This document shows positions 1-12,036 of a stretch of 64,000 nucleotides of DNA, piece after piece. Made by a program: the position numbers and the translations under genes. This stretch comes from Myxocyprinus asiaticus. Its lineage: Eukaryota; Chordata; Actinopteri; Cypriniformes; Catostomidae. The stretch is from positions 21,982,744-22,046,743 of the forward strand of contig NC_059349.1 in the NCBI RefSeq assembly GCF_019703515.2. The letters run 5' to 3'. Each line of letters opens with the position of its first letter. Within the stretch, counting starts at the first letter, position 1. The notes under the pieces are model-generated. The model saw only the letters and a program-made list of their open reading frames with translations, was not told the DNA's origin and made no database searches.

Positions 1-3000
1 ACAGACGAACCCCTCTGCATCTTATTACATTTCATTTAAGTAAAAACAGATGTCAAAAGTCATGTGTGAGACAGAAATGCAAGAATGTTGGCACAATTAA
101 CAATAATGGTAATTTGAAAACAAAATACAATAAATTTTGCATGGTGTTACAGATAATGTTAAAAAACAAATTTGAGGGTGAAAATGTTTTAATAATCTCT
201 CCTACTCTGTGTAAGGGGGGGAAAAAGACCTGAAAGATCTTAAAACCCCTTGAAATGTTTAATGTTTGAATTTTGACTTTTGATAAATCTTGAGGCGAGG
301 ATTGGTTAGCACTGTGTTACTGGTCATTCTTGAACTTCCTGTTTAGTCTATAGAGGTCCCTGGAGTTGCGAGTGAATGGTATAATGTGCTTTCCAGAGCA
401 CCTAGTCTGTCTGAGAGCCTGTGGATTGCCAGTTTGTATAAATCCAATTATGTTTTTTGTACCTGGTCCATTGTTTTTTAAAAGATTTTCAATTTCTTTA
501 ATTGTAATTTTGAGCAGCCCACTTTCATATTTATCAGAAAAAACAAATAAAGCAAATTAAGATTTTATAAATTGTATAAAATCTAAAGTAGGATTTAGTT
601 CTCCAGATGGTTCACCTCTAGACATACTTGTGGTGGTATTAATCATTTATAAAGAACTTCCCAAGTGTGAACTTTGATTCACCTTCCCCAGTGGCTTTGC
701 CTGTATATCCGCACCTAGGAAAACAGATAAGACTGGCCAATGCTAATAAATGTAAAAAGTTACATATCAGTTACAGTCACTGATGTCAATGGTTTGACTC
801 TATTGTAGTCAAAGTTGTTTAAACGTGTTGTGTGATCATTTTAAAATTAATAGCACTGGGGAAACGCATTGCTGTAATTAATGTAGAGCCTTGCTGTGAA
901 CACATGCAGAGAATCTGGCGATAATTATGCAATTCACACTGATTTATCGCAAGCCATTTCTCGTTGAATATTTTGTCATGCTTTTCATTTCTCATCAGCT
1001 AAGCATGTGAGATTTATAGTACATTTGTTTGTACACTGTGCTGTCTCTTTGTGCTACAAATCATGATAAGGACAGCAGCACTATTGTATGTAATTCAAAG
1101 GCAAAATATTCAAAACAAATGGCTTAGAGCATTTACGTGAGGACAACACGTAATAAAACTTCAGTGAAAACTGTGCTAATAAAGAACATGCAGAGACACT
1201 CAAACCACAGCTACACTCTTGTGACGAAGCACCATTAGATTTGTTTCGCTTTTTGTTTTCATTTTCAACTTTTATATTGTTTATTAAATACTGTATATTA
1301 TCTCTGAAACATACATAAATAAATGTTCTTTATACCTAACTTAATAGATTCATTGATTTAAACTATTGCTTTCTACAAGTATCAGTGTGAATAATAAAAC
1401 ACATGCAGTAACAACATGAGACAACATCAAGTAATTGAAGCACATTAAGTGGTAAAAGGTAAAAACAAATAGACATATAGTAAAATAAATAAAATAAAAC
1501 ATCACTTGCACAAGCTTTGAATGAAAGCCTGGTACCACTGGAATTTGGAAACAAGGGTCTTGGCTCCTGTAATATCTGTGTGATATGTTTGTCACTGTCT
1601 TTTCTACTCTGTGATATTATGCCTGCTCCAAGTACTGTATTACATATTTTAAAGAATTAAATTTTCTAAATCAATGCAGTGCCACAGAGATTACCGCTGT
1701 AATCAATTCATGATGTGATTCAGTCGTGGTTTTAAGACATTGTAACATTTCCATGGGAGGCTCAATAGAGGCACCTGTGTACAATGAGATTAATCAGATT
1801 TCAATGTAAAATACTTTGCAGTCATTACTGTACCATACCATACAATGCATTACTGTAAGCAGGGCTTTGTCCTTCATTTGAAGATCAAACATGAGTTCAT
1901 ATGAATGCACCATATCTTTAGAGATTGACTGTGTTAAAGTCACAACATATGATAACCACATACAGTAGATTTGACCACTTTAAATAAATAAAGGAATTGT
2001 ATTAAGCCAATGGCTACTTTTTAGCAATAAAATGCATCCTCAAACTAAAGCACATTCCAGAGTATTGTGGTTGAGTTAGTCTTCCAATAGCTAACCGCAC
2101 TGTTTTACTGTAACTTCTGCATATCTCACTTGAACAGTTTGAAGCTAATTTCAGAAAACTGTAAATTTATTAACCCTTTTGATCTCTCTCAAACAGCAAT
2201 GATACTGCAGCAGCAAGATGAAACTGTGGTCTTGTCTCAAACCTTTGACTATCACGCCAAGATAAAAGTCAAGACGAAACCTCAAAAGCAAAAATGTAAG
2301 CAATGACTCAGAACAAGAAACTTTGAGGTCAAGATCTGACCAAAATCTAAAGGCATAAAGCCTGTAGCAGCAAAGCAGTTCAAGACCAAAGTATAATGTG
2401 TGTCCTGAGGCAAGGGCAAAATATTTAGTTGACTCAAGTCTCAAAACTTCTGCTGGGACAACATATAAATTAACTTCAAATGCTTTTGAAGAGCAAACAT
2501 CTAAAATGTCTGGCATGAGAGCGCACTTCTTTTTGGTTAAATCTGAACTGTAAGTTCAGTAACAAGCCAAACAAATTGAAAGGTTCAACAAAAGTGAAGT
2601 TCATTCACTTGCAATGGCTCAGATGCTTACAATAGAATAATTACAGTATACAATGCAGGGTATAACTTGGATGTATATGCTTTGATTGCTCAATCACATG
2701 GTTTATAGAAAAGAGTGATACAAATGTAGATCCTGCTGAAAACTGAATTAAAAACAAAACATAGAAATATTTAGAGCTCCATATTTTCTTTTTACTCTGG
2801 AAGTCTTCAGCTTGTCCCAGCATTGGGTCAGTGTATGCTTTTGGTTCTGCTGCATTTTTTCTGTGAATGAAGTTTTTGGCAAGAGAGCTGACTTGTGGCA
2901 AATCTTTGGGGGTCTTTCTGAGTATGCAAAAAGATGTTTAACTGAAGAAAACAGAAGGAAATGGGAAAAGGGAGGGAAAGCATAAATTAGTAGGCTGAGA

Positions 3001-4500
3001 AATTACACAATTAGCATTTACGAACTTTGAAGGTTAAAGTTTGGGTACTTTGTAAATGTTTTATGCACCTGAAAACAAGATCGAACAGTATGGCATTGGT
3101 AGTATTGTGGGAAAGTAGCCTACTACATGCTGAATAAGGTATAGTGTTAATATGAAACGGGATTCTTTCCACGTTCCCTCTCATTACTTTAAGTAGCAAA
3201 GTTTTAAGCATGATAAATGTAATATATTGTGCTTAACATTTACATTTAACTTTATACATATTTGTATATTCTCATTTTAGTTTCCTTTTTACCATATGGC
3301 ATTTTGCCCACTCAACAATTTCCACAATTGTTGGAACCCTGGTCATGCTTTTCTCCCCTCCCTTGCATGATGTCTTATCTGTGATTGAATAGCTTCTCAT
3401 TTTTTGCAGTATTTTGACAGCAGTTAGAAAGATATACTGTGTGAAGCCATCTCTATGTTTTGGTCAGTTTTATTGATTCTCTCTGCATTCTCAAAAAGAA
3501 TTTGCATGGGCCCAGTTTACACATAATGATGGCAAATGTGTTCTGAATTTCAGTGAAAATGACTGCTATTATGCTGTCAATTATTCCTCTAAACATCATA
3601 CTGTGGAGGAAGGGACTGACTGCAGGAATATATAGCTACCACCTGTCCTTCTGTTGAGTCCAATGACTTTTTAGGATTAATTATTTTCAGACCTCTGCGG
3701 CACAACTCTTAAGAGAATTTTTCTGAGTATCTGGAAGAAATTCCAACTTGGCCATAGAGTCTCAGCTGTATTTCTCATTCATAGTGATGCTATCTTTTCT
3801 GGCTTTCAATACTTCTTGAGGAATTTTAAATGGGCTACTTCAGGCCAACATAGGCAAAAAAGAGTTGGCCTCTTTAAAAGAACATTTTCTTAACTGAACA
3901 GACTACAATTCTACCTGAAACTGCCATCACATCTAGTTAAGTTTAAATAGTGTCATTCCTCTCATATATACGTATACACAAAATGCTGTTTCACTAAGTC
4001 TGAAGGTGAAATAATACAGACAGAACAAAGAATACACTTGAAAACAAACAAAAAAATTCGAAACAATAAATATAATACCCATATTGCCAAATGAAAACCA
4101 ATACAATTAATAAGAGACAAGTTCACTAGTAATTCTGAGCAAAAGATCATATTAATAATAATAATAGCCTAATATTATATAATCATAATCATCTTCTTCT
4201 TTATAATTGTCATCATCATCATCATCTTGATCAAAAATAAAGTGTAATGCTGTGAAAAATATAGTCCTTAGTCCTAGCACTGCAATAGTCAAAACAAGAT
4301 GCAGGATGATAATCCAGGGGATAGATGTGAATCTCTCTTCCATTAAACTGGTGTCCCATCACCATCATCTCCATGTTGCATGATCCCTCATAAGAGTGGG
4401 TACACCTATGCGCTGAATTTTCAGGGAACAGTGTAAAACTTTTGAAGCTCTCATCAAAATAATGGGCGGACCTTTCCAAGACTGCTGATTTACCCGTGTT
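1..4500. other. Upstream intergenic DNA without a recognisable gene
   Basis: This AT-rich stretch lies upstream of the collagen gene. I read the longer open frames on both strands (for example the minus-strand frame at 2151-2516) and found no domain, no plausible exon chain and no coding-like composition. A short run of AAT and ATC triplet repeats lies near 4150-4225. No transposon termini were recognised. Distal enhancers cannot be excluded from sequence alone. Confidence 0.6.
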
Positions 4501-4781
4501 AATTTCTTTTTCCTCACGGATCAGGTTTAGTCCACATGTCCAACCCTCCTAAAGACTTTAGCTCTTCGGAGAACTAACGGGTTTCCTTTTTTTCACGAGA
4601 GCCCGTTTACCTTCAGTCTGAGTCTACTGGGCGTAGGGAGTGAGGAGTTTGTTCACGACCAAACCAATTGATTTTTACGCTCATGGCAGTGCAGAAAACA
4701 TAAATAACAATAATCTGGACTGTGGAAGGGAACGGATTTGAAAATAAGACGCCCGTTTAAACACAGCTGAGGGCGCCGGTC
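4500..4781 (+). promoter_or_regulatory. col11a1: Probable proximal promoter and 5' leader of col11a1
   Basis: The region precedes the first coding exon. A CCAAT pentamer lies at 4664-4668 and an AT-rich TATA-like string (CATAAATAA) at 4699-4707. A six-codon upstream frame opens with ATG at 4683 and stops at 4703. An in-frame TAA at 4758-4760 blocks any N-terminal extension of the main frame. The transcription start cannot be fixed from sequence, so the split between promoter and leader is inferred. NF-Y control through a CCAAT box has, as I recall, been described for mammalian Col11a1; whether this CCAAT is equivalent is unknown. Confidence 0.45.
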
Positions 4782-4896
4782 ATGGATAAGGATAAGGAAA
4801 GGTGGTCCACAAGATGGAAAACGAAAAAGTGGAACTCCGTTATAGCTGCATTCATCAGTTTAACTTTTGTCCTACATGCAGCAGATGTGAGAGCAG
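4782..4896 (+). CDS. col11a1: col11a1 exon 1: start codon and signal peptide
   Basis: First coding exon of procollagen alpha-1(XI), a minor fibrillar chain that co-assembles with type II collagen and limits fibril diameter in cartilage, notochord, inner ear and eye. It encodes residues 1-38: a basic start with RWKTKKW, then a hydrophobic core (VIAAFISLTFVL) ending near ADVRA, a typical secretion signal. RWKTK near the N-terminus is also found in mammalian COL11A1. The ATG has G at -3 and G at +4, and an in-frame stop lies 21 nt upstream. The exon ends in phase 1 at a GTAAGG donor. The codon completed by exon 2 gives Ala, so mature protein probably starts near AEPVDVL. Paralogue (a or b) is not resolved. 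Confidence 0.88.
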
Positions 4897-5280
4897 GTAA
4901 GGAAAATGTGTTAAACTGAGACAGGAGAGCATCGTCGCCAGCTTTCCAGTGATACCAACCTTCAATACCATGTGATTAGCGTCTCAAAACCTACTTTTGA
5001 TCATTTTGCGCATCATAGGCGCGTTCCTAACTAAATAATAATAATAAAAAAGGCAATGTGGGCATTATGATGGGCATCTAAGTTCTGAGACACAGCAATA
5101 AAGTACATTAGAAATTGTTGAGTATGGGGACATCAGCAACTTTGGCATCAGTAAATTCCGCCAGCGCACTTCATTGGTATCTACAGCATGCATACACAAT
5201 ATTTCATGTTTATTAATATGGACTGGAAACTGGAAATTGACGGAAGAGGCGTCGTGTGTTGTATAGCGTTTACCAAGACA

Positions 5281-5305
5281 AAAAAAAAAAAAAAAAAAAA
5301 AAAAA
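5281..5305. repeat. Poly(A) run
   Basis: Twenty-five uninterrupted A residues in intron 1. It could be a microsatellite or the tail of a lost retroelement; no LINE or SINE body was recognised next to it. Confidence 0.9.
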
Positions 5306-5414
5306 TCCCCTTAAGTGAGTAAAGGTGTGCATTTGCAGGTAGCAGAGTTATATGTTATATAGCCTATTTCAGAAAACTACATTTTGTGTTTTGTATTGTG
5401 TTTTATTGTTATTG

Positions 5415-5416
<2 letters not shown>

Positions 5417-5479
<63 letters not shown>
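5417..5479. repeat. (GT)n microsatellite
   Basis: About 31 uninterrupted GT units. A pure run this long is likely polymorphic in length. Confidence 0.95.
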
Positions 5480-5481
<2 letters not shown>

Positions 5482-7504
5482 ACTTAACGATGTTGCACTA
5501 ATATGATACTTAATATCAACAAACTGTTTATTTAAATGCCCCTCACCTACATCACTGGATAAATCGTTTCTAATATGAGTTTATTTTGCAAAAGCTACAG
5601 TAATTTAACAAATATGTATTTAAATGGTTTGCAGCAGTTACAGTCTCACAATCTTCCGGAACTGTAGTGGAAACCATTATATTTGACCTGCTGATGAGGC
5701 ACCATTCTGCTTATATTGGAATCTGCACTCGCACCTCAGTGAGGCACTCTTGTGTCTAGAGTAAGATTGGGACTTTTTATTGCTCAGGCGAAAGACACCC
5801 TTTCTCCACATTATATAGTTCCTACCCATTTTATGGTTAGTCATCTGCAAAATCGTCTGCTTGAAGGAATAGGCAAAAATTCAGCCATTATATGCCTCAG
5901 CCTCACCTTAATGGTGATCACAAATGGAAAATTATTTTCATACATGCTTGTCTTTCTAGTAAGCTTACAAAGTGCTGGTATATACTGTAAGCAAATTCAG
6001 AAATGGACATTAATTTGTAAAGTTATGCCAAATGCTTTAAATGCTGATGGCCATTTCAGATATGTAACATATCTTTCAAAATGGCTGCCTGATAATGACT
6101 TTACCACATTGCTCTTCGGCAGGCCATAGTTTGAAACTGGGGTGGTTTGAAAGCTAGCTTTTACATTTTTTGGTTAATAATAACAATTTTGACCACAACT
6201 ACATGGCATGCGGGAAAGCAATGCTTTGGCCCTTGCTCTTTGGATTGTTTATTTGAATTGGTAGCCATATTGGATATCTTTTACATTAGTTCAAAAAGTT
6301 CAAGTGAGATTGGCCACTCCTGCTAGGTTATCCAGTTATGGAACCAGTAAGGATGCCTGAAAGTCCATGGTCATGTGATCCTGACATCGCACCAAAGCTA
6401 GAACAGGATCTTTTTTTGCATTTGTGGTGTGTGACATAAGGTGTTTTCCTAATTGCATTTTTGCACCCTTGAAGGGCACTGCGAGAATGCCACTCGAAGT
6501 GTCGTTCCAAATGAAAGTAAGAAAATGTATCTTTTCAGGAAGAGCCCTTCCACAAGACTGTTAGCGAAGGGTACATTAATACAATGATGCCATGTTCCCT
6601 TCAGAGTGCCCACATCAAAAGCTCTGTCCTTTGGAGTGAGTAGTGCATAGTGATGATCGCTTTCGACTGGAATTTGCCCTAGTGTGGACTGTTGTCAGCT
6701 GCTGAGAGATTTTATTGATTGTTATGATTTTTCTTTCATTGTTGTGCCTTGAAAGTGCATTTCATGTGAATTTGACAGCATTTTGAATTCTGACCTTTCT
6801 GCCAGATTTCTTCAAACATTTTAGCTATTTCAGAGGCAGAATTACCCAGAAGAATGCTGCCGAAAGCACCATGGGACACATAAGATAAATTCTTTTACAT
6901 TTTGCTCATAAATTCTAAAATTTTGCTACCAGAAGTCTGCCTTGTCATTATCCATGACACTGGCATTCCCCAGGGAGCATAACAGGAATACAGGTAAAAT
7001 AAAATCAAACAGTTGTATTCAAACACTTTCATTAAGAGTATTGTGTCTTATTTGCTGCCTTAAGCCATTTTGGATGACACTTTTTTAAGAGCTTCTGGGG
7101 GGGGGGGTGCTGTGGCTGCCAATTCTCCACATCTGGAATATATGAGGCCTTTAGGTATGCAGTAATTCTGAGAGGCATTCTGAAGAGCACAAAGAAACTT
7201 TTAGTTAGAGTTTAGAAAAGAAAAAAACAGTACCAGAGAATTTTCGAAAAACTTATAGGAGTTACACTTTTAAGGATTCGGATGCCTATTAGTCAGGCAT
7301 TTTGCTTGATCTCATTCAGAATGATAAAGCAGAAAGCTGCTCTTTGTTTTGTCAGTGGGGGATACACTGAATGGAAACTCTCCACTGAATGATCTGACAA
7401 AGCACATTAAGACCTCACCGCATCATTAAACTCACAAGCATGCTCAAGGATGTAGACTTACTGAGTTATATTGTGTGCAGCTGTTTTAATGTTATCAAGG
7501 AAAT

Positions 7505-7717
7505 TAAAGGGGTATTTCTTCCCCCAAAAAATGAAATTTCTGTCATCAGCATTTACTCACCCTCATGTTTTTGTCATGAATTTTAGAAACTGACAGCCTC
7601 AGTCACCATCTTTTTTCCCCCTATACAATGAAAGTGAATGGTGATTGATTCTGTCACTTACTACCATTCTGCCTAACATTTCCTTTTTTTTTTCCCATGG
7701 AAGAACTTACCCTTTAA
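7505..7717. repeat. Short TIR element (AAAGGGGTA...TACCCTTT type)
   Basis: The left end reads AAAGGGGTATTTCTTCCCCC followed by AAAATGAAATTTCTGTCATC; the right end ACTTACCCTTTAA is its rough inverse. This is the very common fish element whose intact copies end in TAAAGGGATAGTTCACCCAAAAATG. Other copies lie at 32181-33133, 38771, 48355-48537 and 60891-61742. Confidence 0.7.
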
Positions 7718-8294
7718 GCTGTTTAAGCTAAATATTCCAGATTTTCTGTTATAAAAATAAAGATACATCTTTACATTAAATCATACATCAAACAAAAAAC
7801 ATATAGAATACTTAAAATATAATTTGAGTGTAAATATAATGCCTGTGCCTAGTTTCAATAAGTTAGGTGTTGCTTGGTGGTACATTGAGAAGTTTTTTGC
7901 AAGCTGTGCCATGCTGACACCATAATGTGTTCAGCATGCTCAGTATCCCTAAAAAAGCACATATGTGGAACAGGAACTACTGGATCAGCACTTCCTGCAT
8001 TCTCCTGCCATATGGTTAAAGACAATAATGGCAAAAAGAGCTGTCACATGTTACCCCCATACTTTTGCAGATTTGCCTTTTTAAACATACATTTGCAGGA
8101 TATGGAACAGTAAGAACTTTCAGAATTTTTTAAAGGGAAAATATCTGAATGGTTTTTACTTCAAAACCAAAATATAACCATTCCAAGTCTCCCCACAAAA
8201 ATATCTTCATTTTTCCTTAGCAATAGAATGTAATAGTAAATAATCCAGAGGTTCTTGGTGCTTCATTCTTTTCATCAGCTATGTTAAATTTATG

Positions 8295-8299
8295 TTGTC
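8295..8299. repeat. Target-site duplication TTGTC (left)
   Basis: Five bases directly before the first LTR, repeated exactly after the second LTR. Gypsy integrases typically make duplications of this size. Confidence 0.85.
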
Positions 8300-8609
8300 T
8301 GTGATAAATCGCTAGTTCTCTTCATGAAGGAGGAAGCGGGAACCGGGTAAACAATCGAACATGAGTTTATTTTTCTCACACTTTTCAGTGTTAACATAAA
8401 GCTTTGCTTTTCAGCATAACACAACACACACATCCACACTGCTGCATGCGTGTCTCTCTCTCTCCCCTCCGGCGGTCTGGATTGCCCTTTTATCCCTCTC
8501 CACTCTCACTGCAAACACAAAACAGATGTTAGAGGTGATTTCCCACAGGTGTCAGTCATTACCATTTTGTCTCTCCCAGCCTCGCTCTCTGCAAACATCT
8601 CGCGGCCAT
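8300..8609 (-). repeat. 3' LTR of the gypsy element (truncated)
   Basis: It begins TGTGATAAATCGC on the + strand and matches the copy at 12037 almost base for base until GCGGCCATG, where it joins RT sequence. The outermost ~17 bp of the U3 end seen in the other LTR are missing, so the deletion ran from inside RT into the LTR, apparently through a short GGCC(A/G) homology. Confidence 0.88.
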
Positions 8610-8960
8610 GTTTTTTCACGGGACATGGGAGTTAAGGGGATCTGCCAATACTCCTTTGTCAAATCCAGTGTCAAATAAAAGTGAGCCGCGCCTAACCGAT
8701 CGAGCAGTTCATCAATCCGAGGCATTGGGTATGCATCAAATTTAGACACTGCATTGACTTTTCTATAATCCACACAGAACCGGACTGAGCCATCACTCTT
8801 TGGACCCAGCACCACCAGGCTAACCCAGTCACAGTGGGATTCTTCTATTACCCCCATATCTAGCATGGCCTTTAATTCTTCCCAAACCTCTTTTTTTTGT
8901 ATTTGGGTAATCGGTAGGGACGACTGCATACCACTACCCCTGGGGTCATTTTGATATGGT
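8610..8960 (-). pseudogene. Reverse transcriptase N-terminal fragment of gypsy element
   Basis: The minus strand encodes an RT palm/fingers segment with WEELKAMLDMGVIEES, SDGSVRFCVDYRKVNAVS and DAYPMPRIDELLDRLG, followed by LDLTKEYWQIPLTP. These are standard gypsy RT blocks 1-3. The frame then runs directly into LTR sequence, so the catalytic YxDD block, thumb and RNase H are gone. It sits downstream of integrase in the element's own direction. No activity is possible. Confidence 0.88.
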
Positions 8961-9149
8961 GCTCTATGAGATTCATATGACCGGGAAGAGGCGAGAACAT
9001 GTCGGAGAATTCTCCTTGCAACCTGGCAACCTCCGTGACTTGTGACGGTGAGAGGTGGTCTCTGCAAATGACTGGGGTGACTCAATCGGTGGCTTTTAAA
9101 TTCACCTCTGGTCAGAGCTCCTCCCTCTGTCGCCAAAGTCATGGGGACC

Positions 9150-10514
9150 ACCTCTCTGCACGGTTTTAGAAAATTAAGGTGGTAAATCTGATGTGCTCCA
9201 CCTCTATCCGTTCGTTTAACCTCATAATTGATTTCCCAGACTCGCTGTGTGACCTCAAAGGGCCCTTGCCACTTGGTGAGTAATTTAGAGCTTGATGTGG
9301 GGAGTAATACAAGGACTTTATCTCCCGGTGCAAATTCCCATAGCCCAATAGTCTCCTGTGTTAAAGAGCCCATATTATGCTAATTTACAGGTTCATAATT
9401 TTATTTTGGGGGTCTACTAGAATAGGTTTACATGCTTTAATGTTTAAAAAACAAAAAATGTTCTCATAATGCTCTTCATACTCTGGCTGAAATGCTCTGA
9501 TTAACCTCCTGTCTCTTTAAATCCTCCCTTTCCAAACAGACCAGTCTGCTCTAATTGGTCAGCTGGCCTAGTCTGTTGTGATTGGTCAGCCGTGTAGAGC
9601 GTGCGTCGGAAATTTAGCGCCCCTTACCATAACCAGCCCCTGAGTTTCAGCTCACGAGGCTTTGTGAGCAGTTCTGTAAACACTATAGTAACTATGGTAA
9701 CAGTGGCAATGGTTTTTGCCATACCAACTCTAACCCGAGTCCGATAATGAATGAAATAATGAAAGTTTGGAAGAACAAGCTGATTGACCCGAACCACCTT
9801 TGCAAGTAAAAATCCCAAAAAGCATAATAGGGCCTCTTTAATTGCCCCAGTGTGTGGAGTTTTGCTCTCAGGTCAAGAACGTATTGAATTTCACTTTTGC
9901 TGTTCAAAGGTCCCTCCTCCCAGTTTTCCCATAGGACGTCAAGCACGCCGTGCGGTCGATGCCCATACAATAATTTGAATGGGGAGAACTCCGTGGAGGC
10001 TTGTGGGACCTCTCATACTGCAAATAATAGGGGTTTGAGCCACTTGTACCAGTTTCGAGCATCTTCATGCACAAACTTACATATCATATTCTTTAGTGTC
10101 TGATTCAATACATGCTGAGATGTTACACAGAAGCATTGCTTCCGGATATCGCGTTGTGTAGTCCACCAGAACCAACACAAAGCAATGCCCATGTGCCGTC
10201 TGCTCTAATGGCCTGACGAGGTCCATGCCAATTCTTTCGAAGGAGACCTCGATCGATGGAAGGGGGTGCAATGGCGCTTTTGAGGTGGCCTTGGGATTCA
10301 CCAACTGATATTCATGGCATGCCGCACACCACCTGCGAACATCCCCGCGAAGGCCTGGCCAATAGAAACGGGCCATCAGACTGTCTAGTGTTTTTCCCTG
10401 CCCTAAGTGACCCACCATCAGATTATAATGAGCCATCTGGAATAACATTTCCCGATGGCTCTTCGGTACTAACAATTGGGTTGTATCCTCCTTTGTCTGA
10501 GCGTCCTGCGTCAC
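9150..10514 (-). pseudogene. Integrase of gypsy element, interrupted by a TTAA element
   Basis: On the minus strand the zinc-binding region comes first (HYNLMVGHLGQGKTLDSL, then WCAACHEYQ), followed by the start of the catalytic core (FERIGMDLVRPL, with VDYTTRYPEA). After a decayed stretch the C-terminal GPF/Y-type module appears at 9340-9150 (KWQGPFEVTQRVWEINYEVK, then HLNFLKP). A 473-bp element at 9365-9837 separates the core from the C-terminal module. Several frame changes are present. Domain identity is clear from motifs; function is lost. Confidence 0.85.
9361..9841. mobile_element. TTAA-flanked MITE (piggyBac type) inside integrase
   Basis: TTAA at 9361-9364 and 9838-9841 flank an element whose ends read AGAGCCCATATTATGC and, inverted, AGAGGCCCTATTATGC. 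The interior has no coding potential. The TTAA duplication and short TIRs fit a non-autonomous piggyBac-superfamily element. Its removal would rejoin the integrase frame region, so it inserted after the gypsy element. Confidence 0.8.
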
Positions 10515-10819
10515 TCAATACAACCGATCCTCAATAATTGAAAAATAAGGATATGTGAGTGCAACATCTGGCTGGAGGCATTGACCATCAAAAATTTTCA
10601 CTTGATATAAGGTGTGCTTAAGGTTCTTATCTCACGTCTGCTCCAGAGGGAAATCCCCAGCATGGAATCCTCTAAGGGCTGGGGAAGAGGAGACTTCCCA
10701 CTCCCTTACATCATCCTGAAGTGGAGCTGACATAGACGGCCCTGGCTGTGCCTCCCCAACCAGCGAGTCACATACCACACGCTGATACGCTTTGTTGCAG
10801 GACCCATCCACACACATTC

Positions 10820-11100
10820 CCTTTATAAGGTAGTAAATGCCGGCCAATTCTTTCCCAAGGTTAGTGGATGGGTGACGCGGGAATTAACCGCAGCCTCTAC
10901 ACTATGTTTTTGTTCCCAAAATTGAATAGTGACCGTCACTACAGGGTAATTTTGGATATCCCCATGCACACACCTTACCTTCACCCAGTGGCTTGTATCC
11001 AAAGCCTCGGATTTAACCAAGCTTTGGTGAATGGAGCTTTGATTACAACCTGAGTCCACCATGTCTCCACCTCCATCGTGGGGCATCGGTACTGGAAATG
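10820..11100 (-). pseudogene. Aspartic protease region of gypsy element
   Basis: The minus strand has MVDSGCNQSSIHQSLV, in which DSG is the retroviral-type protease active-site triad. It is followed by a beta-rich segment (VKVRCVHGDIQNYPVVTVTI) and LGKNWPAF. The position between the gag zinc knuckle and integrase fits. Only one frame is open over the motif and the flanks are broken. Confidence 0.75.
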
Positions 11101-12000
11101 CCCCGGTTCGCCACAGCTCCCGTAGACCGGCTGCGGATTCACCAGCTTGTGGGGGAAAGCAAAGAGTGTTAGGGGAAACCGGTGGGATGAACGGCCCACG
11201 GGACCGGGGAACCGGGTTTGAGGTAGGAATTCCCCATTTCAGGGGAACAGGAACAGGATATGGGGAAGGTGGTGAGAAGAGAGAGAGAAGAACAGGGCTC
11301 GCTGGCCCCCAAATACACAGCCATATGGTCCTCAGCCAGACGAACCGCCCCATCCAGCGACGCTGATCGTGGCACTAGACCCACACAGCTGTCCCTTTTG
11401 GTAGCCGGGCAATGAATACCACCAGATTGAGTATCTCATCTGTGTCACGATCTTCAGCCAACAGCCACCTTTGGCAGGTGTCACAGAGCTGTCAAGCAAA
11501 TGCGAATGTGTGGCCGAGCTTGCCAAGCGTCAGCGAGCGGAAGTGTTGCAGTTGTTTCTCTGGGCTTCGGCCGAACTGTTGCAGGATGGCTTTCTTCAGA
11601 TCTTCGTACACCAGGAGGTTGGCTGCAGGAAGTGTTTGGGCCACGAGTTGGGCTTCCCCAGACAACAGCAGCAGTAGGCGGACCACCCACTGGTGCTCGG
11701 CCACTTCCAGGCTGCGGCCGTATGCTCGATGAGCTTGATAAAAGCCTCCGGGTCATCCTGAGGTCACATCTTGGTCATGGTGTCGTGCGGCATGGCCATG
11801 GGTGGGTCCAGGGTCGTGGCTGAAGACCCCTTGGTGTACCAAACTCCGTAACACCTGCCGGTCCTCTGCTTGAGCCTGGAAGAGCTCCTGGAACCGCTGC
11901 TCCTGTTCCATATGCAGCTCAAGCAGAGACTGATGTTGGGCTTGGTGGATGCTGGCGAGGGTCTTGAACACTTCGGCCAGTGGCGAGGACTCCATGATGG
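11100..12000 (-). pseudogene. gag region of gypsy element with zinc knuckle
   Basis: Minus-strand frames give a Gln/Glu-rich helical N-terminus (HMEQEQRFQELFQAQAEDRQ), a capsid-like segment (LVYEDLKKAILQQFGRSPEK and the AVRLAEDHMAVYLG block) and a CCHC knuckle, CGEPGHFQYRC, near 11130-11110. These blocks fall in different frames, so several indels have broken the reading frame. Confidence 0.75.
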
Positions 12001-12017
12001 CATTTTCTTCCTCCTAA

Positions 12018-12035
12018 TCCCGGGTTTCGGCACCA
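12018..12035 (-). other. Primer-binding site matching tRNA-Phe
   Basis: One base inside the 5' LTR, the minus strand reads TGGTGCCGAAACCCGGGA, the complement of the 3' 18 nt of vertebrate tRNA-Phe (…TTTCGGCACCA). This fixes the element's orientation and 5' LTR. Confidence 0.85.
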
Positions 12036-12036
12036 C

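Noticed and set aside
2151..2516. 121-codon minus-strand frame upstream of the gene
   Set aside because: No domain or exon structure; chance open frame.
5752..6129. 125-codon open frame on + strand in intron 1
   Set aside because: No recognisable domain, no ATG in good context and no splice partners; composition is that of the surrounding intron.
9784..11823. Plus-strand open frames over the gypsy element
   Set aside because: They are antisense shadows of gag-pol on the minus strand.
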